From: Parapristionchus giblindavisi
Taxonomy: Eukaryota > Nematoda > Chromadorea > Rhabditida > Diplogasteridae
Length of the DNA stretch: 64,000 bases
Reading direction: 5' to 3'
NCBI GenBank assembly: GCA_943737045.1
Contig: CALSFV010000010.1
Location: 62,001 to 126,000, forward strand
Part shown: piece after piece, positions 12,663 through 26,411 of the stretch
How the letters are laid out: every line of letters begins with the position of its first letter
How positions within the stretch are numbered: position 1 is the stretch's first letter
Translations under genes and position numbers: made by a program
The notes under the pieces: model-generated
Told to the model about the DNA's origin: nothing
The model's input: only the letters and a program-made list of their open reading frames with translations
The model's database searches: none

Positions 12663-14942
12663 GGTTTCATTTTCATTTTCATATTTCTCAAGTTATCTTG
12701 ATCATATCAGAGTAAAAGCTACTTTTGTACTTCGGTCATTATAGCAGCAGTAAAATATCACAGCTCGACATGACCTGAAGTGTGTCTCATTCAGAATTTT
12801 TTCCTCTTTCATATAGTATATTACTCGATAAGTATCATTGACAATTAGACTTGTAACGAATTATTTTGTACCAAAAACAGAGAGTATTGAAAGATAAATT
12901 TACATATTGGCCGTACTGACCACTTTGAAATAGTCTATCTTATTCAGAATTTTTCGCTCTTTCATTTGGTATAGGTTTCATTTTCATTTTCATATTTCTC
13001 AAGTTATCTTGATCATATCAGAGTAAAAGCTACTTTTGTACTTCGGTCATTATAGCAGCAGTAAAATATCACAGCTCGACATGACCTGAAGTGTGTCTCA
13101 TTCAGAATTTTTTCCTCTTTCACATAGTATATTACTCGATAAGTATCATTGACAATTAGACTTGTAACGAATTATTTTGTACCAAAAACAGAGAGTTTTG
13201 AAAGATAAATTTACATATTGGCCGTACTGACCACTTTGAAATAGTCTATCTTATTCAGAATTTTTCGCTCTTTCATTTGGTATATGACACGATAGGTTTC
13301 ATTTCCATTTTCATATTTCTCAAGTTATCTTGATCATATCAGAGTAAAAGCTACTTTTGTACTTCGGTCATTATAGCAGCAGTAAAATATCACAGCTCGA
13401 CATGACCTGAAGTGTGTCTCATTCAGAATTTTTTCCTCTTTCACATAGTATATTACTCGATAAGTATCATTGACAATTAGACTTGTAACGAATTATTTTG
13501 TACCAAAAACAGAGAGTATTGAAAGATAAATTTACATATTGGCCGTACTGACCACTTTGAAATAGTCTATCTTATTCAGAATTTTTCGCTCTTTCATTTG
13601 GTATAGGTTTCATTTTCATTTTCATATTTCTCAAGTTATCTTGATCATATCAGAGTAAAAGCTACTTTTGTACTTCGGTCATTATAGCAGCAGTAAAATA
13701 TCACAGCTCGACATGACCTGAAGTGTGTCTCATTCAGAATTTTTTCCTCTTTCATATAGTATATTACTCGATAAGTATCATTGACAATTAGACTTGTAAC
13801 GAATTATTTTGTACCAAAAACAGAGAGTATTGAAAGATAAATTTACATATTGGCCGTACTGACCACTTTGAAATAGTTTACCTTATTCAGAATTTTTCGC
13901 TCTTTCATTTGGTATATGACACGATAGGTTTCATTTTCATTTTCATATTTCTCAAGTTATCTTGATCATATCAGAGTAAAAGCTACTTTTGTACTTCGGT
14001 CATTATAGCAGCAGTAAAATATCACAGCTCGACATGACCTGAAGTGTGTCTCATTCAGAATTTTTTCCTCTTTCATATAGTATATTACTCGATAAGTATC
14101 ATTGACAATTAGACTTGTAACGAATTATTTTGTACCAAAAACAGAGAGTATTGAAAGATAAATTTACATATTGGCCGTACTGACCACTTTGAAATAGTCT
14201 ATCTTATTCAGAATTTTTCGCTCTTTCATTTGGTATAGGTTTCATTTTCATTTTCATATTTCTCAAGTTATCTTGATCATATCAGAGTAAAAGCTACTTT
14301 TGTACTTCGGTCATTATAGCAGCAGTAAAATATCACAGCTCGACATGACCTGAAGTGTGTCTCATTCAGAATTTTTTCCTCTTTCACATAGTATATTACT
14401 CGATAAGTATCATTGACAATTAGACTTGTAACGAATTATTTTGTACCAAAAACAGAGAGTTTTGAAAGATAAATTTACATATTGGCCGTACTGACCACTT
14501 TGAAATAGTCTATCTTATTCAGAATTTTTCGCTCTTTCATTTGGTATATGACACGATAGGTTTCATTTCCATTTTCATATTTCTCAAGTTATCTTGATCA
14601 TATCAGAGTAAAAGCTACTTTTGTACTTCGGTCATTATAGCAGCAGTAAAATATCACAGCTCGACATGACCTGAAGTGTGTCTCATTCAGAATTTTTTCC
14701 TCTTTCACATAGTATATTACTCGATAAGTATCATTGACAATTAGACTTGTAACGAATTATTTTGTACCAAAAACAGAGAGTATTGAAAGATAAATTTACA
14801 TATTGGCCGTACTGACCACTTTGAAATAGTCTATCTTATTCAGAATTTTTCGCTCTTTCATTTGGTATATGACACGATAGGTTTCATTTTCATTTTCATA
14901 TTTCTCAAGTTATCTTGATCATATCAGAGTAAAAGCTACTTT
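11131..14942. repeat. 12-monomer higher-order repeat, copy 1 (3812 bp)
   Basis: Twelve monomers from 11131 to 14622, repeated immediately downstream at 14943-18754. Lengths run 321, 321, 321, 321, 311, 311, 321, 311, 321, 311, 321, 321 in both copies. Markers also match in order: CATTTCC (11131), GACGTGTG plus AATTTGCAT (11452), TTTCATATAG (11773), GAGAGTTTTG (12094, 13037, 14301) and AGTTTACC (13669). The two copies agree until 14899/18711, where CATATTTCTC in the first becomes CATTTTTCTC in the second. Confidence 0.9.
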
Positions 14943-17900
14943 TGTACTTCGGTCATTATAGCAGCAGTAAAATATCACAGCTCGACATGACCTGAAGTGT
15001 GTCTCATTCAGAATTTTTTCCTCTTTCACATAGTATATTACTCGATAAGTATCATTGACAATTAGACTTGTAACGAATTATTTTGTACCAAAAACAGAGA
15101 GTATTGAAAGATAAATTTACATATTGGCCGTACTGACCACTTTGAAATAGTCTATCTTATTCAGAATTTTTCGCTCTTTCATTTGGTATATGACACGATA
15201 GGTTTCATTTCCATTTTCATATTTCTCAAGTTATCTTGATCATATCAGAGTAAAAGCTACTTTTGTACTTCGGTCATTATAGCAGCAGTAAAATATCACA
15301 GCTCGACATGACCTGACGTGTGTCTCATTCAGAATTTTTTCCTCTTTCACATAGTATATTACTCGATAAGTATCATTGACAATTAGACTTGTAACGAATT
15401 ATTTTGTACCAAAAACAGAGAGTATTGAAAGATAAATTTGCATATTGGCCGTACTGACCACTTTGAAATAGTCTATCTTATTCAGAATTTTTCGCTCTTT
15501 CATTTGGTATATGACACGATAGGTTTCATTTTCATTTTCATATTTCTCAAGTTATCTTGATCATATCAGAGTAAAAGCTACTTTTGTACTTCGGTCATTA
15601 TAGCAGCAGTAAAATATCACAGCTCGACATGACCTGAAGTGTGTCTCATTCAGAATTTTTTCCTCTTTCATATAGTATATTACTCGATAAGTATCATTGA
15701 CAATTAGACTTGTAACGAATTATTTTGTACCAAAAACAGAGAGTATTGAAAGATAAATTTACATATTGGCCGTACTGACCACTTTGAAATAGTCTATCTT
15801 ATTCAGAATTTTTCGCTCTTTCATTTGGTATATGACACGATAGGTTTCATTTTCATTTTCATATTTCTCAAGTTATCTTGATCATATCAGAGTAAAAGCT
15901 ACTTTTGTACTTCGGTCATTATAGCAGCAGTAAAATATCACAGCTCGACATGACCTGAAGTGTGTCTCATTCAGAATTTTTTCCTCTTTCACATAGTATA
16001 TTACTCGATAAGTATCATTGACAATTAGACTTGTAACGAATTATTTTGTACCAAAAACAGAGAGTTTTGAAAGATAAATTTACATATTGGCCGTACTGAC
16101 CACTTTGAAATAGTCTATCTTATTCAGAATTTTTCGCTCTTTCATTTGGTATATGACACGATAGGTTTCATTTCCATTTTCATATTTCTCAAGTTATCTT
16201 GATCATATCAGAGTAAAAGCTACTTTTGTACTTCGGTCATTATAGCAGCAGTAAAATATCACAGCTCGACATGACCTGAAGTGTGTCTCATTCAGAATTT
16301 TTTCCTCTTTCACATAGTATATTACTCGATAAGTATCATTGACAATTAGACTTGTAACGAATTATTTTGTACCAAAAACAGAGAGTATTGAAAGATAAAT
16401 TTACATATTGGCCGTACTGACCACTTTGAAATAGTCTATCTTATTCAGAATTTTTCGCTCTTTCATTTGGTATAGGTTTCATTTTCATTTTCATATTTCT
16501 CAAGTTATCTTGATCATATCAGAGTAAAAGCTACTTTTGTACTTCGGTCATTATAGCAGCAGTAAAATATCACAGCTCGACATGACCTGAAGTGTGTCTC
16601 ATTCAGAATTTTTTCCTCTTTCATATAGTATATTACTCGATAAGTATCATTGACAATTAGACTTGTAACGAATTATTTTGTACCAAAAACAGAGAGTATT
16701 GAAAGATAAATTTACATATTGGCCGTACTGACCACTTTGAAATAGTCTATCTTATTCAGAATTTTTCGCTCTTTCATTTGGTATAGGTTTCATTTTCATT
16801 TTCATATTTCTCAAGTTATCTTGATCATATCAGAGTAAAAGCTACTTTTGTACTTCGGTCATTATAGCAGCAGTAAAATATCACAGCTCGACATGACCTG
16901 AAGTGTGTCTCATTCAGAATTTTTTCCTCTTTCACATAGTATATTACTCGATAAGTATCATTGACAATTAGACTTGTAACGAATTATTTTGTACCAAAAA
17001 CAGAGAGTTTTGAAAGATAAATTTACATATTGGCCGTACTGACCACTTTGAAATAGTCTATCTTATTCAGAATTTTTCGCTCTTTCATTTGGTATATGAC
17101 ACGATAGGTTTCATTTCCATTTTCATATTTCTCAAGTTATCTTGATCATATCAGAGTAAAAGCTACTTTTGTACTTCGGTCATTATAGCAGCAGTAAAAT
17201 ATCACAGCTCGACATGACCTGAAGTGTGTCTCATTCAGAATTTTTTCCTCTTTCACATAGTATATTACTCGATAAGTATCATTGACAATTAGACTTGTAA
17301 CGAATTATTTTGTACCAAAAACAGAGAGTATTGAAAGATAAATTTACATATTGGCCGTACTGACCACTTTGAAATAGTCTATCTTATTCAGAATTTTTCG
17401 CTCTTTCATTTGGTATAGGTTTCATTTTCATTTTCATATTTCTCAAGTTATCTTGATCATATCAGAGTAAAAGCTACTTTTGTACTTCGGTCATTATAGC
17501 AGCAGTAAAATATCACAGCTCGACATGACCTGAAGTGTGTCTCATTCAGAATTTTTTCCTCTTTCATATAGTATATTACTCGATAAGTATCATTGACAAT
17601 TAGACTTGTAACGAATTATTTTGTACCAAAAACAGAGAGTATTGAAAGATAAATTTACATATTGGCCGTACTGACCACTTTGAAATAGTTTACCTTATTC
17701 AGAATTTTTCGCTCTTTCATTTGGTATATGACACGATAGGTTTCATTTTCATTTTCATATTTCTCAAGTTATCTTGATCATATCAGAGTAAAAGCTACTT
17801 TTGTACTTCGGTCATTATAGCAGCAGTAAAATATCACAGCTCGACATGACCTGAAGTGTGTCTCATTCAGAATTTTTTCCTCTTTCATATAGTATATTAC

Positions 17901-18754
17901 TCGATAAGTATCATTGACAATTAGACTTGTAACGAATTATTTTGTACCAAAAACAGAGAGTATTGAAAGATAAATTTACATATTGGCCGTACTGACCACT
18001 TTGAAATAGTCTATCTTATTCAGAATTTTTCGCTCTTTCATTTGGTATAGGTTTCATTTTCATTTTCATATTTCTCAAGTTATCTTGATCATATCAGAGT
18101 AAAAGCTACTTTTGTACTTCGGTCATTATAGCAGCAGTAAAATATCACAGCTCGACATGACCTGAAGTGTGTCTCATTCAGAATTTTTTCCTCTTTCACA
18201 TAGTATATTACTCGATAAGTATCATTGACAATTAGACTTGTAACGAATTATTTTGTACCAAAAACAGAGAGTTTTGAAAGATAAATTTACATATTGGCCG
18301 TACTGACCACTTTGAAATAGTCTATCTTATTCAGAATTTTTCGCTCTTTCATTTGGTATATGACACGATAGGTTTCATTTCCATTTTCATATTTCTCAAG
18401 TTATCTTGATCATATCAGAGTAAAAGCTACTTTTGTACTTCGGTCATTATAGCAGCAGTAAAATATCACAGCTCGACATGACCTGAAGTGTGTCTCATTC
18501 AGAATTTTTTCCTCTTTCACATAGTATATTACTCGATAAGTATCATTGACAATTAGACTTGTAACGAATTATTTTGTACCAAAAACAGAGAGTATTGAAA
18601 GATAAATTTACATATTGGCCGTACTGACCACTTTGAAATAGTCTATCTTATTCAGAATTTTTCGCTCTTTCATTTGGTATATGACACGATAGGTTTCATT
18701 TTCATTTTCATTTTTCTCAAGTTATCTTGATCATATCAGAGTAAAAGCTACTTT
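14943..18754. repeat. 12-monomer higher-order repeat, copy 2 (3812 bp)
   Basis: Tandem partner of 11131-14942 at offset 3812. GACGTGTG with AATTTGCAT recurs at monomer 15264, GAGAGTTTTG at 15906, 16849 and 18113, AGTTTACC at 17481, and 311-bp copies at 16227, 16538, 17170 and 17802. No difference in length pattern or marker was seen before about 18711, so this duplication is recent compared with the divergence between adjacent monomers. I did not align it base by base. Confidence 0.9.
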
Positions 18755-21182
18755 TGTACTTCGGTCATTATAGCAGCAGTAAAATATCACAGCTCGACAT
18801 GACCTGAAGTGTGTCTCATTCAGAATTTTTTCCTCTTTCACATAGTATATTACTCGATAAGTATCATTGACAATTAGACTTGTAACGAATTATTTTGTAC
18901 CAAAAACAGAGAGTTTTGAAAGATAAATTTACATATTGGCCGTACTGACCACTTTGAACTAGTCTATCTTATTCAGAATTTTTCGCTCTTTCATTTGGTA
19001 TATGACACGATAGGTTTCATTTCCATTTTCATATTTCTCAAGTTATCTTGATCATATCAGAGTAAAAGCTACTTTTGTACTTCGGTCATTATAGCAGCAG
19101 TAAAATATCACAGCTCGACATGACCTGAAGTGTGTCTCATTCAGAATTTTTTTCCTCTTTCACATAGTATATTACTCGATAAGTATCATTGACAATTAGA
19201 CTTGTAACGAATTATTTTGTACCAAAAACAGAGAGTATTGAAAGATAAATTTACATATTGGCCGTACTGACCACTTTGAAATAGTCTATCTTATTCAGAA
19301 TTTTTCGCTCTTTCATTTGGTATAGGTTTCATTTTCATTTTCATATTTCTCAAGTTATCTTGATCATATCAGAGTAAAAGCTACTTTTGTACTTCGGTCA
19401 TTATAGCAGCAGTAAAATATCACAGCTCGACATGACCTGAAGTGTGTCTCATTCAGAATTTTTTCCTCTTTCATATAGTATATTACTCGATAAGTATCAT
19501 TGACAATTAGACTTGTAACGAATTATTTTGTACCAAAAACAGAGAGTATTGAAAGATAAATTTACATATTGGCCGTACTGACCACTTTGAAATAGTCTAT
19601 CTTATTCAGAATTTTTCGCTCTTTCATTTGGTATAGGTTTCATTTTCATTTTCATATTTCTCAAGTTATCTTGATCATATCAGAGTAAAAGCTACTTTTG
19701 TACTTCGGTCATTATAGCAGCAGTAAAATATCACAGCTCGACATGACCTGAAGTGTGTCTCATTCAGAATTTTTTCCTCTTTCACATAGTATATTACTCG
19801 ATAAGTATCATTGACAATTAGACTTGTAACGAATTATTTTGTACCAAAAACAGAGAGTTTTGAAAGATAAATTTACATATTGGCCGTACTGACCACTTTG
19901 AAATAGTCTATCTTATTCAGAATTTTTCGCTCTTTCATTTGGTATATGACACGATAGGTTTCATTTCCATTTTCATATTTCTCAAGTTATCTTGATCATA
20001 TCAGAGTAAAAGCTACTTTTGTACTTCGGTCATTATAGCAGCAGTAAAATATCACAGCTCGACATGACCTGAAGTGTGTCTCATTCAGAATTTTTTCCTC
20101 TTTCACATAGTATATTACTCGATAAGTATCATTGACAATTAGACTTGTAACGAATTATTTTGTACCAAAAACAGAGAGTATTGAAAGATAAATTTACATA
20201 TTGGCCGTACTGACCACTTTGAAATAGTCTATCTTATTCAGAATTTTTCGCTCTTTCATTTGGTATATGACACGATAGGTTTCATTTTCATTTTCATTTT
20301 TCTCAAGTTATCTTGATCATATCAGAGTAAAAGCTACTTTTGTACTTCGGTCATTATAGCAGCAGTAAAATATCACAGCTCGACATGACCTGAAGTGTGT
20401 CTCATTCAGAATTTTTTCCTCTTTCACATAGTATATTACTCGATAAGTATCATTGACAATTAGACTTGTAACGAATTATTTTGTACCAAAAACAGAGAGT
20501 TTTGAAAGATAAATTTACATATTGGCCGTACTGACCACTTTGAACTAGTCTATCTTATTCAGAATTTTTCGCTCTTTCATTTGGTATATGACACGATAGG
20601 TTTCATTTCCATTTTCATATTTCTCAAGTTATCTTGATCATATCAGAGTAAAAGCTACTTTTGTACTTCGGTCATTATAGCAGCAGTAAAATATCACAGC
20701 TCGACATGACCTGAAGTGTGTCTCATTCAGAATTTTTTTCCTCTTTCACATAGTATATTACTCGATAAGTATCATTGACAATTAGACTTGTAACGAATTA
20801 TTTTGTACCAAAAACAGAGAGTATTGAAAGATAAATTTACATATTGGCCGTACTGACCACTTTGAAATAGTCTATCTTATTCAGAATTTTTCGCTCTTTC
20901 ATTTGGTATAGGTTTCATTTTCATTTTCATATTTCTCAAGTTATCTTGATCATATCAGAGTAAAAGCTACTTTTGTACTTCGGTCATTATAGCAGCAGTA
21001 AAATATCACAGCTCGACATGACCTGAAGTGTGTCTCATTCAGAATTTTTTCCTCTTTCATATAGTATATTACTCGATAAGTATCATTGACAATTAGACTT
21101 GTAACGAATTATTTTGTACCAAAAACAGAGAGTATTGAAAGATAAATTTACATATTGGCCGTACTGACCACTTTGAAATAGT
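17802..21182. repeat. 5-monomer higher-order repeat (1586 bp) in tandem
   Basis: Unit 1 is 17802-19387 and unit 2 is 19388-20973: a 311-bp TTTCATATAG copy, a GAGAGTTTTG copy, a CATTTTTCTC copy, a GAACTAGTC copy and a 312-bp copy, in that order. Agreement at offset 1586 continues to about 21182. There the 20974 monomer switches from AGTCTATC to AGTTTACC and keeps its TGACACGATA, so a third unit starts but is replaced by a different subtype. Confidence 0.85.
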
Positions 21183-21503
21183 TTACCTTATTCAGAATTT
21201 TTCGCTCTTTCATTTGGTATATGACACGATAGGTTTCATTTTCATTTTCATTTTTCTCAAGTTATCTTGATCATATCAGAGTAAAAGCTACTTTTGTACT
21301 TCGGTCATTATAGCAGCAGTAAAATATCACAGCTCGGCATGACCTGAAGTGTGTCTCATTCAGAATTTTTTCCTCTTTCACATAGTATATTACTCGATAA
21401 GTATCATTGACAATTAGACTTGTAACGAATTATTTTGTACCAAAAACAGAGAGTATTGAAAGATAAATTTACATATTGGCCGTACTGACCACTTTGAAAT
21501 AGT
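20020..21503. repeat. 1.5-kb block repeated at 22569-24052
   Basis: At offset 2549 the series 20020, 20341 (GAACTAGTC), 20662 (312 bp), 20974 (AGTTTACC) and 21295 (CTCGGCATG) recurs at 22569, 22890, 23211, 23523 and 23844. Agreement stops at 21504/24053, where the upstream copy reads AGTTTACC and the downstream copy AGTCTATC. Between the two lies a partial extra copy, 21927-22823, matching 20974-21870 at offset 953. Confidence 0.83.
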
Positions 21504-22568
21504 TTACCTTATTCAGAATTTTTCGCTCTTTCATTTGGTATATGACACGATAGGTTTCATTTTCATTTTCATTTTTCTCAAGTTATCTTGATCATATCAG
21601 AGTAAAAGCTACTTTTGTACTTCGGTCATTATAGCAGCAGTAAAATATCACAGCTCGACATGACCTGAAGTGTGTCTCATTCAGAATTTTTTCCTCTTTC
21701 ACATAGTATATTACTCGATAAGTATCATTGACAATTAGACTTGTAACGAATTATTTTGTACCAAAAACAGAGAGTATTGAAAGATAAATTTACATATTGG
21801 CCGTACTGACCACTTTGAAATAGTCTATCTTATTCAGAATTTTTCGCTCTTTCATTTGGTATAGGTTTCATTTTCATTTTCATATTTCTCAAGTTATCTT
21901 GATCATATCAGAGTAAAAGCTACTTTTGTACTTCGGTCATTATAGCAGCAGTAAAATATCACAGCTCGACATGACCTGAAGTGTGTCTCATTCAGAATTT
22001 TTTCCTCTTTCATATAGTATATTACTCGATAAGTATCATTGACAATTAGACTTGTAACGAATTATTTTGTACCAAAAACAGAGAGTATTGAAAGATAAAT
22101 TTACATATTGGCCGTACTGACCACTTTGAAATAGTTTACCTTATTCAGAATTTTTCGCTCTTTCATTTGGTATATGACACGATAGGTTTCATTTTCATTT
22201 TCATTTTTCTCAAGTTATCTTGATCATATCAGAGTAAAAGCTACTTTTGTACTTCGGTCATTATAGCAGCAGTAAAATATCACAGCTCGGCATGACCTGA
22301 AGTGTGTCTCATTCAGAATTTTTTCCTCTTTCACATAGTATATTACTCGATAAGTATCATTGACAATTAGACTTGTAACGAATTATTTTGTACCAAAAAC
22401 AGAGAGTATTGAAAGATAAATTTACATATTGGCCGTACTGACCACTTTGAAATAGTTTACCTTATTCAGAATTTTTCGCTCTTTCATTTGGTATATGACA
22501 CGATAGGTTTCATTTTCATTTTCATTTTTCTCAAGTTATCTTGATCATATCAGAGTAAAAGCTACTTT

Positions 22569-24052
22569 TGTACTTCGGTCATTATAGCAGCAGTAAAATA
22601 TCACAGCTCGACATGACCTGAAGTGTGTCTCATTCAGAATTTTTTCCTCTTTCACATAGTATATTACTCGATAAGTATCATTGACAATTAGACTTGTAAC
22701 GAATTATTTTGTACCAAAAACAGAGAGTATTGAAAGATAAATTTACATATTGGCCGTACTGACCACTTTGAAATAGTCTATCTTATTCAGAATTTTTCGC
22801 TCTTTCATTTGGTATATGACACGATAGGTTTCATTTTCATTTTCATTTTTCTCAAGTTATCTTGATCATATCAGAGTAAAAGCTACTTTTGTACTTCGGT
22901 CATTATAGCAGCAGTAAAATATCACAGCTCGACATGACCTGAAGTGTGTCTCATTCAGAATTTTTTCCTCTTTCACATAGTATATTACTCGATAAGTATC
23001 ATTGACAATTAGACTTGTAACGAATTATTTTGTACCAAAAACAGAGAGTTTTGAAAGATAAATTTACATATTGGCCGTACTGACCACTTTGAACTAGTCT
23101 ATCTTATTCAGAATTTTTCGCTCTTTCATTTGGTATATGACACGATAGGTTTCATTTCCATTTTCATATTTCTCAAGTTATCTTGATCATATCAGAGTAA
23201 AAGCTACTTTTGTACTTCGGTCATTATAGCAGCAGTAAAATATCACAGCTCGACATGACCTGAAGTGTGTCTCATTCAGAATTTTTTTCCTCTTTCACAT
23301 AGTATATTACTCGATAAGTATCATTGACAATTAGACTTGTAACGAATTATTTTGTACCAAAAACAGAGAGTATTGAAAGATAAATTTACATATTGGCCGT
23401 ACTGACCACTTTGAAATAGTCTATCTTATTCAGAATTTTTCGCTCTTTCATTTGGTATAGGTTTCATTTTCATTTTCATATTTCTCAAGTTATCTTGATC
23501 ATATCAGAGTAAAAGCTACTTTTGTACTTCGGTCATTATAGCAGCAGTAAAATATCACAGCTCGACATGACCTGAAGTGTGTCTCATTCAGAATTTTTTC
23601 CTCTTTCATATAGTATATTACTCGATAAGTATCATTGACAATTAGACTTGTAACGAATTATTTTGTACCAAAAACAGAGAGTATTGAAAGATAAATTTAC
23701 ATATTGGCCGTACTGACCACTTTGAAATAGTTTACCTTATTCAGAATTTTTCGCTCTTTCATTTGGTATATGACACGATAGGTTTCATTTTCATTTTCAT
23801 TTTTCTCAAGTTATCTTGATCATATCAGAGTAAAAGCTACTTTTGTACTTCGGTCATTATAGCAGCAGTAAAATATCACAGCTCGGCATGACCTGAAGTG
23901 TGTCTCATTCAGAATTTTTTCCTCTTTCACATAGTATATTACTCGATAAGTATCATTGACAATTAGACTTGTAACGAATTATTTTGTACCAAAAACAGAG
24001 AGTATTGAAAGATAAATTTACATATTGGCCGTACTGACCACTTTGAAATAGT
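22569..24052. repeat. Downstream copy of the 20020-21503 block
   Basis: It carries the last GAACTAGTC monomer (22890), the last 312-bp monomer (23211), the last AGTTTACC (23523) and the last CTCGGCATG (23844) of the window. After this block the array changes to the uniform 321-bp zone 3, so its right end marks a boundary between two amplification histories. Confidence 0.8.
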
Positions 24053-26411
24053 CTATCTTATTCAGAATTTTTCGCTCTTTCATTTGGTATATGACACGAT
24101 AGGTTTCATTTCCATTTTCATATTTCTCAAGTTATCTTGATCATATCAGAGTAAAAGCTACTTTTGTACTTCGGTCATTATAGCAGCAGTAAAATATCAC
24201 AGCTCGACATGACCTGAAGTGTGTCTCATTCAGAATTTTTTCCTCTTTCATATAGTATATTACTCGATAAGTATCATTGACAATTAGACTTGTAACGAAT
24301 TATTTTGTACCAAAAACAGAGAGTATTGAAAGATAAATTTACATATTGGCCGTACTGACCACTTTGAAATAGTCTATCTTATTCAGAATTTTTCGCTCTT
24401 TCATTTGGTATATGACACGATAGGTTTCATTTTCATTTTCATTTTTCTCAAGTTATCTTGATCATATCAGAGTAAAAGCTACTTTTGTACTTCGGTCATT
24501 ATAGCAGCAGTAAAATATCACAGCTCGACATGACCTGAAGTGTGTCTCATTCAGAATTTTTTCCTCTTTCACATAGTATATTACTCGATAAGTATCATTG
24601 ACAATTAGACTTGTAACGAATTATTTTGTACCAAAAACAGAGAGTATTGAAAGATAAATTTACATATTGGCCGTACTGACCACTTTGAAATAGTCTATCT
24701 TATTTAGAATTTTTCGCTCTTTCATTTGGTAAATGACACGATAGGTTTCATTTTCATTTTCATATTTCTCAAGTTATCTTGATCATATCAGAGTAAAAGC
24801 TACTTTTGTACTTCGGTCATTATAGCAGCAGTAAAATATCACAGCTCGACATGACCTGAAGTGTGTCTCATTCAGAATTTTTTCCTCTTTCACATAGTAT
24901 ATTACTCGATAAGTATCATTGACAATTAGACTTGTAACGAATTATTTTGTACCAAAAACAGAGAGTATTGAAAGATAAATTTACATATTGGCCGTACTGA
25001 CCACTTTGAAATAGTCTATCTTATTCAGAATTTTTCGCTCTTTCATTTGGTATATGACACGATAGGTTTCATTTTCATTTTCATATTTCTCAAGTTATCT
25101 TGATCATATCAGAGTAAAAGCTACTTTTGTACTTCGGTCATTATAGCAGCAGTAAAATATCACAGCTCGACATGACCTGAAGTGTGTCTCATTCAGAATT
25201 TTGTCCTCTTTCATATAGTATATTACTCGATAAGTATCATTGACAATTAGACTTGTAACGAATTATTTTGTACCAAAAACAGAGAGTATTGAAAGATAAA
25301 TTTACATATTGGCCGTACTGACCACTTTGAAATAGTCTATCTTATTCAGAATTTTTCGCTCTTTCATTTGGTATATGACACGATAGGTTTCATTTTCATT
25401 TTCATTTTTCTCAAGTTATCTTGATCATATCAGAGTAAAAGCTACTTTTGTACTTCGGTCATTATAGCAGCAGTAAAATATCACAGCTCGACATGACCTG
25501 AAGTGTGTCTCATTCAGAATTTTTTCCTCTTTCACATAGTATATTACTCGATAAGTATCATTGACAATTAGACTTGTAACGAATTATTTTGTACCAAAAA
25601 CAGAGAGTATTGAAAGATAAATTTACATATTGGCCGTACTGACCACTTTGAAATAGTCTATCTTATTTAGAATTTTTCGCTCTTTCATTTGGTAAATGAC
25701 AATATAGGTTTCATTTTCATTTTCATATTTCTCAAGTTATCTTGATCATATCAGAGTAAAAGCTACTTTTGTACTTCGGTCATTATAGCAGCAGTAAAAT
25801 ATCACAGCTCGACATGACCTGAAGTGTGTCTCATTCAGAATTTTTTCCTCTTTCACATAGTATATTACTCGATAAGTATCATTGACAATTAGACTTGTAA
25901 CGAATTATTTTGTACCAAAAACAGAGAGTATTGAAAGATAAATTTACATATTGGCCGTACTGACCACTTTGAAATAGTCTATCTTATTCAGAATTTTTCG
26001 CTCTTTCATTTGGTATATGACACGATAGGTTTCATTTTCATTTTCATTTTTCTCAAGTTATCTTGATCATATCAGAGTAAAAGCTACTTTTGTACTTCGG
26101 TCATTATAGCAGCAGTAAAATATCACAGCTCGACATGACCTGAAGTGTGTCTCATTCAGAATTTTTTCCTCTTTCACATAGTATATTACTCGATAAGTAT
26201 CATTGACAATTAGACTTGTAACGAATTATTTTGTACCAAAAACAGAGAGTATTGAAAGATAAATTTACATATTGGCCGTACTGACCACTTTGAAATAGTC
26301 TATCTTATTTAGAATTTTTCGCTCTTTCATTTGGTAAATGACAATATAGGTTTCATTTTCATTTTCATATTTCTCAAGTTATCTTGATCATATCAGAGTA
26401 AAAGCTACTTT

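Larger units (their letters stand above)
6066..23522. repeat. Zone 2: 10-bp-deletion (311-bp) monomer zone with tandem 12-mer and 5-mer blocks
   Basis: Fifty-five monomers starting at 6066, 6377, 6688, 7009, 7320, 7634, 7955, 8269, 8583, 8897, 9211, 9532, 9853, 10174, 10495, 10809, 11131, 11452, 11773, 12094, 12415, 12726, 13037, 13358, 13669, 13990, 14301, 14622, 14943, 15264, 15585, 15906, 16227, 16538, 16849, 17170, 17481, 17802, 18113, 18434, 18755, 19076, 19388, 19699, 20020, 20341, 20662, 20974, 21295, 21616, 21927, 22248, 22569, 22890 and 23211. Sixteen lack TGACACGATA: 6066, 6377, 7009, 12415, 12726, 13358, 13990, 16227, 16538, 17170, 17802, 19388 and 21616 (311 bp), and 19076, 20662 and 23211 (312 bp, with one extra T). 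The 7-bp-deletion form occurs at 7320, 7955, 8269, 8583, 8897 and 10495. No monomer carries both deletions. Confidence 0.93.

Noticed and set aside
1271..18754. Large duplications as pure assembly artefacts
   Set aside because: Not excluded, but copies differ at their ends in specific ways (10-bp deletion, extra trimer, CATATTT against CATTTTT), which a simple assembly loop would not produce.
6066..23522. Mobile-element insertion or target-site duplication explaining the 7- and 10-bp length differences
   Set aside because: The differences are small deletions bounded by 3-bp direct repeats inside the monomer, with no inserted foreign sequence.
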